64,000 bases of DNA from NCBI GenBank assembly GCA_963737555.1, contig CAVTTB010000003.1, positions 62,001-126,000 on the forward strand, read 5' to 3'. The notes beneath the pieces were generated by a model. That model made no database searches. It saw only the letters and a program-made list of their open reading frames with translations, and was not told where the DNA came from. Shown here one piece after another: positions 1-8,358 of the stretch (position 1 is its first letter; each line of letters starts with the position of its first letter). The stretch comes from JAHJQQ01 sp963737555. Lineage in GTDB: Bacteria > Pseudomonadota > Gammaproteobacteria > Thiohalobacterales > Thiohalobacteraceae. A program made the translations under genes and the position numbers.

Positions 1-366
1 GATGTTGGATGAACCGTCGAGCGGATCGAACAGGATGAGATATTTGCCCTTCGGATACATGGCCGGAATCGGTAACGGATCATCCATCTCTTCGGAGGCC
101 ATGCCGGCCAGATGCCCGGTCCACTCCAGGGAACTGACCATCACATCATTGGAGATGATATCGAGCTTTTTCTGCGTCTCGCCCTGCACGTTTTCGGTAT
201 CGGCCGAACCGAGAATACCGATCAGGCCGCCGCGGTTCACGGCGCAGGCGATCTTCTTGCAGGCGGTCAATACGTCATTGAGCAACGAGGTGAAGTCGCC
301 GGTCGCACCGGGAATTCGGCGCTGCTCTTCAATGATGAATTGGGTTAACGTGGTACCGTGGTCCAT
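1..366 (-). CDS. fbp: Fructose-1,6-bisphosphatase class 1, N-terminal part (runs off the window)
   Basis: Hydrolyses fructose-1,6-bisphosphate to fructose-6-phosphate in gluconeogenesis or the Calvin cycle; cytosolic. The 122 visible codons start MDHGTTLTQFIIEEQRR and continue through AVNRGGLIGILGSAETENVQ and a metal/substrate-binding DPLDGSSNI motif at the window edge, all typical of class I FBPases. The start is the ATG at 366. The C-terminal two thirds lie outside the window. It is divergent from the methyltransferase-like gene at 514, with about 150 bp between them that must hold both promoters. Family assignment is firm; the pathway (gluconeogenesis versus carbon fixation) cannot be decided here. 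Confidence 0.93.
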   Translation of the reverse strand, partial: MDHGTTLTQFIIEEQRRIPGATGDFTSLLNDVLTACKKIACAVNRGGLIGILGSADTENVQGETQKKLDIISNDVMVSSLEWTGHLAGMASEEMDDPLPIPAMYPKGKYLILFDPLDGSSNI

Positions 367-513
367 CGCTCTATCCTCGGTTGGTAGTATTTTAGTGTGC
401 GGCCCGCGCGGTAGAGACAGCAGGTTCTCAAATGGCCGCGCATCATATCAGAATATTCTTATATGAAAAATTACCAGCGCCATCGAATATTTTAAGCCTA
501 TGATTCTAAAGTA

Positions 514-1132
514 ATGAAAAACGACATCCTTCTCATCGCGTTGGCTTGGGCTGGCTATGGTGGCCTGCACTCACTGCTTGCCGCGCCCTCACCCAAGGCC
601 TGGATTCTAGCCTATCTGCCGGGCATGACCCGTTATTACCGCCTCGGCTATAACATCCTGGCGACTGTTTTGCTTATCCCGCTGTTACTTAGCCACCGAA
701 TGGGCGGCCGATGATTGGTTGTGGCGTTGGCAGGGTGTCTGGGCGTGGGTGGCGCACGGCGTCACGGTAATCGTGATGTTGGGTTTTATGTGGAGCAGCC
801 GCGCCTATGACATGCGCGTCTTTATGGGCCTGGAAGAATCGCGGACTGATGCGCCGACAGGCTTTGGCTTGTCGCCACTGCACCGTTGGGTGCGGCACCC
901 CTGGTACGCTTTGGGGTTGCTCTGGCTGTGGACTCGGGACATGGACAGCGCGCGACTGGCGGCGGCACTGACCATCACACTCTACGTATGGCTCGGTGCG
1001 TATCTTGAAGATCGCAAACTCGAACGTGAATGGGGCGCACGCTATCGCGATTATCGGGCGAAAATCCCCGGTTTGCTGCCGCGCCCCTGGCGGTACCTCA
1101 GTCGCAGCGAATACGAGAATCTTCGACGCTAA
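514..1132 (+). CDS. NnrU / isoprenylcysteine-methyltransferase-like membrane protein, one frameshift
   Basis: Small multi-span membrane protein of the NnrU/PEMT-like superfamily. Two overlapping frames together give about 206 residues. Frame 1 (514-714) encodes hydrophobic helices ending LLIPLLLS; the continuation in the next frame starts near 692 (ATEWAADDWLWRWQG) and runs to 1132. The second half has the family-type segment RHPWYALGLLWLW and then LEDRKLEREWGARYRDYRAK, like the C-terminal SAM-binding region of these enzymes. The shift lies at about 685-700 and involves one base, matching the many one-base shifts elsewhere in the window. Its stop overlaps the convergent rsd stop. Substrate unknown. 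Confidence 0.7.
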
Positions 1133-1581
1133 CGGGCGCCGTCCAGCGCCTCGATGACCTGATCTTCCAACTGAATGCGATCGGCCAGCAATTCGCCCAG
1201 CTGCGAGAGATCGTTCGCCAGATCGTCAATGCGTTTTTCCATGGGCGCGACATCGTAACGATCGTTGAAATCCAAAATAGCATCGGTGGTGGCGGCAATC
1301 TGCGGATAGACCTGCTCAGCCAGTTCCAATACCGCTTGGCGACGTTCCTTGTTTTCGACGATATAGCGATACAACTGGAAATGCGCGGTGGCCGCATAGT
1401 CCACTAACGCCTGACAGAAGCGCCGCACCATTTCCTCGGTTTGATCGCCGGCCTTATAAGGCCGGATGCTGGCCAGATCGGAATACAGTGACAGGGTTTC
1501 ATTGCGTGATGAAACCAGACCTGCCATGCGTTCTTTCGCACGGGCACGACGGTCAGTGTTGATCGGTTGATCAGTTGCCAT
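1129..1581 (-). CDS. rsd: Rsd/AlgQ-family anti-sigma-70 factor
   Basis: Rsd (AlgQ in Pseudomonas) binds region 4 of the housekeeping sigma factor and shifts RNA polymerase toward alternative sigma factors. The roughly 150-residue all-helical product has the family signatures ERMAGLVSSRNETLSLYSDL and HFQLYRYIVENKERRQ and the usual length. An upstream ATG at 1590 directly abuts the AGAGG ribosome-binding site, so the ATG at 1581, about 9 nt downstream of it, is the better start. It is convergent with the membrane methyltransferase gene, with a 4-bp overlap of the stops. About 270 bp upstream (to 1854) contain no gene. Confidence 0.85.
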   Translation of the reverse strand: MATDQPINTDRRARAKERMAGLVSSRNETLSLYSDLASIRPYKAGDQTEEMVRRFCQALVDYAATAHFQLYRYIVENKERRQAVLELAEQVYPQIAATTDAILDFNDRYDVAPMEKRIDDLANDLSQLGELLADRIQLEDQVIEALDGAR

Positions 1582-1854
1582 GTGCTGCATCCTCTCTAGT
1601 TAATTAGCTGTTGTCGATCTGCACAGATCGCCGTGTACGGGCACGGTACGTCTGCGGGTGTGCGTGAAAACTCAATCACGTTTCGTGCCAGTATACGGCT
1701 AGCGTCGTAATTTTGTCGCCACCCCATCACCACACACCCTTTGTGCCATAGGATACTGCATATACCAATGATGTAAATAGAGTTTTTATGGATGGGCCTG
1801 AATATTGCTTAGTCGCATACAGAATTCCCGACAAACCACATTGGAGTACCGTTG

Positions 1855-3234
1855 ATGCTACCCGGCGCTATCCAGCGGTTTTTGGAACACGAGAACATCC
1901 AGATCCAGCAGTTGCACCACCCCGTGACCGAGACACTCTCGCAAGCGGCGCGGGCATGCGGGATTCGCGAATCCCAACTCATGCGGGCCATTGTGCTGGT
2001 GGATGCCCAGGGTCCGCTGATGGCGATACTCCCCAGCAATCACCTGCTGGACTTCGAGGCCCTCTGCGCATTGCTCAACCGAGAGCTTGAACCCGTACCG
2101 GCCAGCCAACTGCACGGTATCTTCGACGACTGCGAAGCGCGTTGTTGCCCGCCGCTGGGCGCCGCCTATGGCCTGGACGTTGTCATCGATAGCACGCTTT
2201 TGCAGGAAGACACTTTGTACCTGGAACCTGGCAGCCATTCATTGCTGCTGTCACTTTCCAAGGATGAATTCTCGCGCTTGCAACGCAACCCGCGCGTAGG
2301 ACAGTTCTCCCACCCGATTGCCGCCTTGCAATGCAACGATGACACCGCCTCATTCAGCAGGACCGTCGAGCAGTTCACGCCGGCGCGCATCAAGCGTCGG
2401 GTCGAGGAGTTCCACGATCTGCCGGCTCTACCGCATTCCGCGACGGCCATCCTGGAGATCGCCAGCAACCCACGGGCGAATGCCGCCGACCTCGCCAAAG
2501 TCATCGAACAGGATGCGCCGCTGGCCGCACGTATCATGCGTTATGCCAACTCATCGCTGTACGGTTACCCCGGCAAGATCAAGGATCTCAAGGGCGCGAT
2601 CGCGCGTGTGCTGGGTTTTGATTTCGTCTTGAATCTCGCCCTTGGCATTACTGTCGGCAAATCCCTGCGCGTACCCGCCGACGGGCCGCTCGGATTGAAT
2701 GCCTTCTGGCGCCACTCGGTACATTCCGCTGCGTTGGTCGAACGCCTGTCGCAATTGATGCCAGCCGATAGACGGCCCCGCCGTGGTACCGCGTATCTGG
2801 CAGGCCTGCTGCACAACATGGGAACCCTGCTTCTGGGCCATGCTTTCCAGCCTGAATTCTATCTGCTCAATCGCTATCTCGACGCCAACCCCGGGGTACC
2901 GGTGGAGACCATCGAGAAATATGTGCTGGGCGTCGGTCACGACCAAATCGGTGCCTGGCTGCTCTCCGCCTGGGGTCTGCCGGATGAATTGGTTGTCGCC
3001 GCGCGGCATCACCACGACGAACATTACCGGGGCGACCATGCCGTCTACTCGCAGCTGGCACTGATCGCCGACCGGTTGCTGGCCCGCTCTGGCCTAGGCA
3101 CCTCGACTGCAACAGATCTACCGGTTTCCTCATTAGAGATGCTGGGACTCGATGCCGCCACCGTCATCGCTGCGGCTGAGGCGCAATGGATCGGAAACAC
3201 TGAACTCGACGACTTGGCGCGTATGGTCGCTTGA
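1855..3234 (+). CDS. YbaK-type editing domain fused to an HDOD domain
   Basis: A 459-residue cytosolic fusion. Residues about 1-150 are a YbaK/ProX-like aminoacyl-tRNA deacylase fold (PVTETLSQAARACGI, AIVLVDAQGPLMAILP). Residues about 180-400 form an HDOD domain (LPALPHSATAILEIASNP, AYLAGLLHNMGTLLLGHAF), a degenerate HD phosphohydrolase relative used in bacterial signalling and motility control. The ATG at 1855 follows GGAG by 8 nt; the TTG just before it is less likely. YbaK domains trans-edit mischarged tRNA, but in such fusions the domain may only sense a ligand. Nothing in the sequence says which. Monocistronic by spacing. Confidence 0.82.
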   Translation: MLPGAIQRFLEHENIQIQQLHHPVTETLSQAARACGIRESQLMRAIVLVDAQGPLMAILPSNHLLDFEALCALLNRELEPVPASQLHGIFDDCEARCCPPLGAAYGLDVVIDSTLLQEDTLYLEPGSHSLLLSLSKDEFSRLQRNPRVGQFSHPIAALQCNDDTASFSRTVEQFTPARIKRRVEEFHDLPALPHSATAILEIASNPRANAADLAKVIEQDAPLAARIMRYANSSLYGYPGKIKDLKGAIARVLGFDFVLNLALGITVGKSLRVPADGPLGLNAFWRHSVHSAALVERLSQLMPADRRPRRGTAYLAGLLHNMGTLLLGHAFQPEFYLLNRYLDANPGVPVETIEKYVLGVGHDQIGAWLLSAWGLPDELVVAARHHHDEHYRGDHAVYSQLALIADRLLARSGLGTSTATDLPVSSLEMLGLDAATVIAAAEAQWIGNTELDDLARMVA

Positions 3235-3283
3235 CACCAGCCACCCCCGATATACCCTTAAAATCGCTACCCAAGGCCGTAAC

Positions 3284-3309
3284 TTGTGTCCGGATTAACC
3301 CGGACACAA
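3284..3309. repeat. Perfect 10-bp inverted repeat between the HDOD gene and the iscR-like gene
   Basis: TTGTGTCCGG (3284-3293), a 6-nt loop, then CCGGACACAA (3300-3309). No T-run follows, so it is either a weak terminator for the upstream gene or an operator site for the iscR-like promoter 100 bp downstream. Seen directly; function inferred. Confidence 0.6.
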
Positions 3310-3411
3310 AGATTCTACAATTTCGAAATCCAGATTTCGTGACTGTTTTATATACAATTTATTTTTCTCTCCCTGCCGACCCAGCGCTAACCGGGCGTCC
3401 TGTGCGGGATA

Positions 3412-3445
3412 AAACTTGACCAATCTACTCAACTATCGCTAGAAT
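3412..3445 (+). promoter_or_regulatory. Sigma-70 promoter overlapped by an IscR type-1-like site
   Basis: TTGACC (3416-3421), 18 nt, TAGAAT (3440-3445) give a good sigma-70 promoter for the iscR-like gene at 3518. Positions 3412-3436 match the published IscR type-1 consensus (ATASYYGACTRWWWYAGTCRRSTAT, quoted from memory) at 21 of 25 positions, covering the -35. This is the usual autoregulation layout of iscR promoters. Type-1 sites are known to be bound by the [2Fe-2S] form of IscR. Confidence 0.7.
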
Positions 3446-3517
3446 TCCCTACCATGCTAGTCAGGAATTTACTGCTGACTTGGCCAACACCCAAATATTT
3501 CAGAGCGAGGTTTAGTC

Positions 3518-3982
3518 ATGAAACTTTCGACCAAAGGCCGTTATGCAATCACTGCAATGATGGAATTGGCACTACGCCACAAGCAGGGCCCTGTGACCTT
3601 GGCCGATATCTCCGTCGAGCAGTCCATTTCCGTTTCCTATCTCGAACAGCTCTTCGCGCAACTGCGCAAGCAAGGCTTGGTGACGGGTCTGCGTGGCCCC
3701 GGCGGCGGCTATTGTCTGCGTCGTCCCGCCAGTGAGATCAGCATTGCCGATATCCTGCGTGCCGTTGATGAGAGCTTGGAATCCATTGCTCATCCCAGCC
3801 AGATCACGCCGGTCGCTGTCGCACCCCGCGGTCAAAGCCTGTTGCTGTGGGATCAGCTCAGCCATCAGATCTACGACTACCTGGACAGCATCAGTCTTGC
3901 GCAGGCCGTGGTTTTAAAAGATGCTGGTGCCAACGCAAACGCTGCCGCGCTAGCCAGCGCCTTACAGCGCAGCGCCGCTTAA
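3518..3982 (+). CDS. IscR-like Rrf2-family regulator without Fe-S cysteines
   Basis: A 154-residue Rrf2-family transcription factor, IscR-like throughout: MKLSTKGRYAITAMMELALR, then a winged helix with SVSYLEQLFAQLRKQGLV and the wing GLRGPGGGYCLRR. IscR binds a [2Fe-2S] cluster through three cysteines in the loop after residue 90. Here that loop (about 88-107, SLESIAHPSQITPVAVAPRG) has none; the only cysteine is Cys66 in the wing. The C-terminal dimerisation helix is present. No isc genes follow: a strong terminator sits 32 bp downstream. Start ATG at 3518 is preceded by GAGG. Likely a cluster-free paralogue, or one with a changed ligand. Confidence 0.85.
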   Translation: MKLSTKGRYAITAMMELALRHKQGPVTLADISVEQSISVSYLEQLFAQLRKQGLVTGLRGPGGGYCLRRPASEISIADILRAVDESLESIAHPSQITPVAVAPRGQSLLLWDQLSHQIYDYLDSISLAQAVVLKDAGANANAAALASALQRSAA

Positions 3983-4014
3983 GTCACGCTGGTACTGGAC
4001 TCTTCCATATTGAT

Positions 4015-4039
4015 GCCGGGGCTTGCCCCGGCTTTTTTT
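4015..4039 (+). terminator. Intrinsic terminator after the iscR-like gene
   Basis: GCCGGGGC, TT, GCCCCGGC (4015-4032) followed by seven T (4033-4039). It ends transcription from the iscR-like gene and argues against the start at 4010 for the downstream gene, because that start would put the hairpin inside the coding sequence. Confidence 0.9.
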
Positions 4040-4042
4040 CGC

Positions 4043-4879
4043 ATGCATAAACTGGCAGACCGCGGCTTACTGGTTCACACCGTCCATGACGAACACGGTC
4101 AGATAGCAATCTTCGACCGCGACGGCATCCGTTCACTGTATTTCGAAAGTGGCGCCTGCCAAAGCAGCCTCCGGCTCACCGACCCGATCAGCCTCGTCCT
4201 GGGCTATACGCAATGCATGCTCGCCGGCTTGTTGTTCCAGCCAAACCCTAAGCGAATATTGCTGATCGGACTTGGCGGCGGCGCACTCGCGCGATTTCTG
4301 CATCATCATTTTACGCGCGCAGAGATCGTATGCGTGGAGTCACGCCACAGCGTGGTCGAACTGGCGCAGAAATATTTCGATCTACCGACATCAGCGCGCT
4401 TGCTCATCCACACGGGCGATGGTGCCGCGTATCTGCGATCCACGGACGCCTCTGCCTTCGACATGATTTTGGTGGATGCATTCGACAGCAGCGGCGTTCA
4501 TCCCAGTGTCTGCACAGCCGAATTTTATGCCGATTGTCGTCGCTCGCTTGGCGTAGGCGGCACACTCGCGGTCAATCTGTGGAACACGCCGACCGCGCCC
4601 TGCGAACAACAGTTGGCGGCGATCAAGCTGGGATTTTCCGGTCAGGTTCTGCGGCTGCCCGTCGAAAAACGCGCCAACCTGATCGCCCTCGGCCTGACTG
4701 AAAACCAGACCCGCCAGACGCTCAAGCAACTGTGCAGCACTGCGCAACAGTTGACCACCCGCCTTGAAATAGACTTCGGTAAATACCTGGATGGCCTGCA
4801 ACGCAGCAACCGCACCGAACTGCGTCGCGTGGCACCGTGGCACAGATGGAATCCATTCAATCAGACAGGGCGTCGCTGA
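4043..4879 (+). CDS. Spermidine synthase-like (SpeE-fold) methyltransferase-type protein
   Basis: A 278-residue Rossmann-fold protein of the spermidine synthase family: nucleotide-binding loop LIGLGGGALARFL, the acidic VCVESRHSVVELAQKYF, HTGDGAAYLR, and the catalytic-region DMILVDAFDSSGVHP. True spermidine synthase transfers aminopropyl groups from decarboxylated SAM. No speD-like gene is nearby, so the substrate is uncertain, and many bacterial members of this group are uncharacterised. The ATG at 4043 is chosen because earlier in-frame starts lie inside the terminator at 4015-4039. It must therefore be expressed from its own promoter or by read-through. It overlaps the convergent REC-GGDEF-EAL gene by 23 bp. 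Confidence 0.75.
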   Translation: MHKLADRGLLVHTVHDEHGQIAIFDRDGIRSLYFESGACQSSLRLTDPISLVLGYTQCMLAGLLFQPNPKRILLIGLGGGALARFLHHHFTRAEIVCVESRHSVVELAQKYFDLPTSARLLIHTGDGAAYLRSTDASAFDMILVDAFDSSGVHPSVCTAEFYADCRRSLGVGGTLAVNLWNTPTAPCEQQLAAIKLGFSGQVLRLPVEKRANLIALGLTENQTRQTLKQLCSTAQQLTTRLEIDFGKYLDGLQRSNRTELRRVAPWHRWNPFNQTGRR

Positions 4880-7331
4880 AATCGTACTCCAGCACGGCAT
4901 CCGGTTCCTGCAAGAAATTTCCTTGAATGAAAGTTACGCCGCATTGCCACAGCGCCGCCAGGCTCGCCGCATCTTCGACGAACCCTGCGATCACCATGAC
5001 GCCCGACTTGCTGGCGTGGTCAAGGATGTCGCGAACACTGTCGCGATTGCCCGGATTCCGTACCAGATTATGGACGAAAGCCGCATCGAGCTTCACGTAA
5101 TCTACCTGAACGTGACTCAATAACTGCGCTGCATTCAGGGTGGCGCCGAAATGCTCCAAGGCGACCGCGCAACCCAAGCGACGCAGATGCTCGAACAGCT
5201 GACCGGCCGCGCGTAAGGCCACGGACACATCGGCTTCCATAAGTTCGAATACGAGTTGCCGGGGATTGACTGCCGCGTCCGCCAGATTGCGCTCCAGCCA
5301 GACCACGAATTCGGCATCGTTCAGCGTCTCGACGGCGAGCTTGATAAAAAATACCGTTTTGAAACCGGACGCCACACGCGTCTTCAGCAACTCGATCACA
5401 TGGCGCACAACCCAACGGTCGAGCGCCGTCACCAGACCTTCATCGCGTGCCACATCCAGAATGCGCGCCGCCGTTAATTCACGCCCCTGCGGGTCGCGCA
5501 CCCGCAGCAGCACATCATAACGTTCGACCTTTTTCCCACGCAGGCCGGCGATTGGCTGATACAGGCAATAATATTCATCGTCGGCCAATGCCGAGCGCAA
5601 CAGGTCAGCACAGCGTTGGTGCTGCTCGCGCGTCGCCACATCGATTTCCGCCGCACGGTGTAATTGCACACGATTACCACCCGCGTCACGGGCGATATCG
5701 CACACCACTGCCACCGCACTCAACCAATCCTGTCCAGACGCATAGTGTGCATCCAAAGGGGCAAGACCCACGCTCAAGGTCATCGACACCGATTCTTGTC
5801 CGGTACTGAATACAGTGCCGGCCACGCTGGCGCGTAGATCATTGGCGAGATCACGCGCAGTAAACGCATCCATATCCACAAGCAGCGCGCAGAAACTGCC
5901 GTCGGAAAGATGCGCAAGCCGACAGGCACTGTGCAGGTAACCCTTGATATGTGCCGCCAGATCCGCCAACAGCAGATCCGCCGTCGAGATGCCGAGCCGA
6001 TCGCGCAAGGCACGGTATTGATCGACCTCGCAATACAACAAGACCGCAGGTTGCTGCCCGCCACGCAACTCGCCCAGGTGCCGCTCCAAATACCCAAGAA
6101 AGGCGCGCTGATTCAGCAGGCCGGTCAGTGGATCCTGCTGCCCCAGGAAATGCATCAGACGCATCATCGCGCGCGCACGCCCGACCCGGTGCGACACCGC
6201 GGCAACCAACTGATCTGGCTTGATCGGCTTGAGCAGGAATAAATCCGCTCCCTGACTCAATGCCGCGTTATGGATGGCAGGTTCGTTATCACTCGAAAGA
6301 AACAGGATAGGCAGCGCGTAGTAGGCCGGTTCCTGACGGATCAGTTGCATCAACTCGATGCCCGTGCATTCCGGAAGATGTAAATCTATCAATAATAAAT
6401 CCGGCTGAAATTGCTGCATGACTTGCAGAATCTGCAGGGGCTGGCTCAGGACTTGCGTAGTGAATCCCGCATGCTGCAGAACCAGGGCATAAGCGCCGGC
6501 CAACTGTTCTTCATCTTCGACGATCAGCACTTTGAAATCGGCCGACTGCCGCTGCAGCAGATCATCAACGCGGCGGAACAGCTCTTGATAATCCAGCGGC
6601 TTGGAGAAAAACCCAACACCACCGGCGCGCACCGCGGCCAGTCGCGCGGCCAGGTCGGCACGGGCAGAGAGAAAAAGGACGGGTATATCGGCACCGAATT
6701 CCGAACGCAATCCAGCGATCGCCTCGATACCCAACATGGCGCGCTGCCCCAACTGTGTGTCGGCAAGCACGATATCCGGAACGCGCCGCTGCATGGCCAG
6801 ACGCAGTTCAGTTGGCGTTGAAAACCAGCTCACCGCAAAACCGTAATGACTGAGACGACGCGCCAGTACCTCGGCCTCGCGCGAATCAGGCTCCAGCACG
6901 TAAACGCAATGAACCGCCCCGGCGTCGATCACCTGTGTCGACATGACGACCTGGTGCAGTGGCGGTGATACGACATACTGAGCACTGGTCTGCGAGGCGA
7001 GCATCGCCCGTGCAAGATTTTGCAGGATGCCTTTGAGTTGGCTGCGTTCGGCCTCAGGCGGCGCGGTCGGCCGGCTTTGCAGCATTTCCAACTGCTGCTC
7101 CAGACGCCGCGCATGATGGGCGAGTTCCTCCCGTTGCTCGGCCCGCGCCGTGGACAGTATTTCATGCACCAGTCGGCGAATCAGCTCAAGCGCTTGCGGC
7201 TCCCATTTCGCGTACAGGAGTCTCTGCCACAGGGACTGGATATGCGCCAGCTTGCGCGGCATATCCTGCAGCGCTGACACGCCAGAGGTACTGAGCGAAT
7301 CGGTTGACGGGGCGTTTTCTGGCTCCGGCAT
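4857..7331 (-). CDS. FimX-like REC-REC-GGDEF-EAL protein with degenerate active sites
   Basis: An 824-residue cytosolic signalling protein. Residues 20-110 are a Leu/Arg-rich helical region. Two receiver domains follow: 141-257 (Asp191 in VLADTQLG, Lys in FFSKPLD) and 266-382 (Asp316 in LLIDLHLP, Lys in LLKPIK), both keeping phosphorylation residues. The GGDEF domain (about 393-560) has SDGSF instead of GGDEF. The EAL domain (about 575-815) has YDVLLR for the EAL motif, FIKLA where the metal-binding Asn is expected, and EHFGA in place of DDFGAG. It is probably a c-di-GMP receptor or adaptor rather than an enzyme, as in FimX of type IV pilus control. The ATG at 7331 follows GAGGA. No pilus genes are in the window. 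Confidence 0.88.
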   Translation of the reverse strand: MPEPENAPSTDSLSTSGVSALQDMPRKLAHIQSLWQRLLYAKWEPQALELIRRLVHEILSTARAEQREELAHHARRLEQQLEMLQSRPTAPPEAERSQLKGILQNLARAMLASQTSAQYVVSPPLHQVVMSTQVIDAGAVHCVYVLEPDSREAEVLARRLSHYGFAVSWFSTPTELRLAMQRRVPDIVLADTQLGQRAMLGIEAIAGLRSEFGADIPVLFLSARADLAARLAAVRAGGVGFFSKPLDYQELFRRVDDLLQRQSADFKVLIVEDEEQLAGAYALVLQHAGFTTQVLSQPLQILQVMQQFQPDLLLIDLHLPECTGIELMQLIRQEPAYYALPILFLSSDNEPAIHNAALSQGADLFLLKPIKPDQLVAAVSHRVGRARAMMRLMHFLGQQDPLTGLLNQRAFLGYLERHLGELRGGQQPAVLLYCEVDQYRALRDRLGISTADLLLADLAAHIKGYLHSACRLAHLSDGSFCALLVDMDAFTARDLANDLRASVAGTVFSTGQESVSMTLSVGLAPLDAHYASGQDWLSAVAVVCDIARDAGGNRVQLHRAAEIDVATREQHQRCADLLRSALADDEYYCLYQPIAGLRGKKVERYDVLLRVRDPQGRELTAARILDVARDEGLVTALDRWVVRHVIELLKTRVASGFKTVFFIKLAVETLNDAEFVVWLERNLADAAVNPRQLVFELMEADVSVALRAAGQLFEHLRRLGCAVALEHFGATLNAAQLLSHVQVDYVKLDAAFVHNLVRNPGNRDSVRDILDHASKSGVMVIAGFVEDAASLAALWQCGVTFIQGNFLQEPDAVLEYDFSDALSD

Positions 7332-7464
7332 CAGAGGTCCTCAAATAATTCACAGCAACGCCTGTGTAGCGACCCGGCTCAGAGCGCGCTGAACCGGGGG
7401 CATGGCTGTATTTACAGCCACGCGATCCGTACACTGGCCGGCCTTTCAACCATCGGATCACACC

Positions 7465-8358
7465 ATGGCATTGCCCGATGTGCTGGCGTTCATCGCTCTC
7501 GCCGCCCTGGGCAGCTTCGTCCAGGCACTGAGCGGTTTCGCCCTGGGTCTGATCGTACTCGGAAGTGTCACACTCCTCCACCTGGCGCCCATCCCGTTCA
7601 CCGCCGCGGTCATCAGCATGATCTCGCTGATCAACGGCAGCTGGGTCCTGACGCGACACCCGAGCGACATTCAATGGCGCACTGTGGCCTGGGCAGCCAC
7701 CGGCCTGATCCCTGCCGTCGGACTCGGTCTGGCGCTGCTGGCCCACTTGGATGCCGAACTCCCGGGCCTGCTGCGCCGTCTACTCGGATTAGTGATCCTG
7801 ATCGCCGGCCTGTTGCTGATGCTGCGCCCTCACCCGCACGCTTCAGCCTCTGGCCGCTTCACCACTTTACTCAGCGGCATAGCCGGTGGCCTGCTCGGCG
7901 GCCTGTTCAGCACCGCCGGCCCGCCCATTGTATTTCATCTTTACCGGCAACCGTGGACACTGTCCGCGATCCGCTCGACCCTGATTACCATTTTTCTGAT
8001 CAGCACAGTGGTGCGCATCACTTGGCAGATCGCGCGCGGTGAACTGCACTGGCCGATGATCGAGATCACCCTGTATTGCACGTTACCCGTGCTGCTGGCC
8101 GCGTACTGGGGCGCACGCATCGCGCCGCGCATCGCAGCGCAACCGATGCGGCGCTTCGCCTTCGGACTGCTGGCACTGACCGGCATCGGCCTGCTGCTGC
8201 CGGCGACCACGCGCAACGAATTGGCTACACTACCCCCAAAATCCGCACCGAGCGTCCTTCATGTCCAACGACCTGCTGCAACTCTATCCCCCACCGAGCA
8301 GCCCTCTGCCGCTGCCGCGACTGTATCTGGAACACCCGCTGCATCGTCTCACCGCTGA
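7465..8358 (+). CDS. TauE/SafE-family membrane transporter
   Basis: Integral inner-membrane protein of the TauE/SafE (DUF81) family, proposed exporters of sulfonates or other small organic anions. It has hydrophobic spans throughout and the duplicated family motifs GSFVQALSGFALGLIVLGS and GIAGGLLGGLFSTAGPPIVF. The ATG at 7465 gives the normal N-terminus; an upstream in-frame ATG at 7402 would add 21 mostly polar residues. The C-terminal 45 residues (after LLLPATT) are Pro/Ser/Ala-rich, not family-like, and overlap the next gene by 98 bp. The tail may be an artefact of a missed frameshift. Divergent from the FimX-like gene. Confidence 0.85.
   Translation: MALPDVLAFIALAALGSFVQALSGFALGLIVLGSVTLLHLAPIPFTAAVISMISLINGSWVLTRHPSDIQWRTVAWAATGLIPAVGLGLALLAHLDAELPGLLRRLLGLVILIAGLLLMLRPHPHASASGRFTTLLSGIAGGLLGGLFSTAGPPIVFHLYRQPWTLSAIRSTLITIFLISTVVRITWQIARGELHWPMIEITLYCTLPVLLAAYWGARIAPRIAAQPMRRFAFGLLALTGIGLLLPATTRNELATLPPKSAPSVLHVQRPAATLSPTEQPSAAAATVSGTPAASSHR

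Noticed and set aside
3231..3419. 62-codon frame upstream of the iscR-like gene
   Set aside because: Overlaps the inverted repeat and the promoter; no ribosome-binding site and no conserved features.
7402..7464. Upstream start of the TauE-like gene at 7402
   Set aside because: Adds polar residues before the first membrane helix; the ATG at 7465 fits the family.
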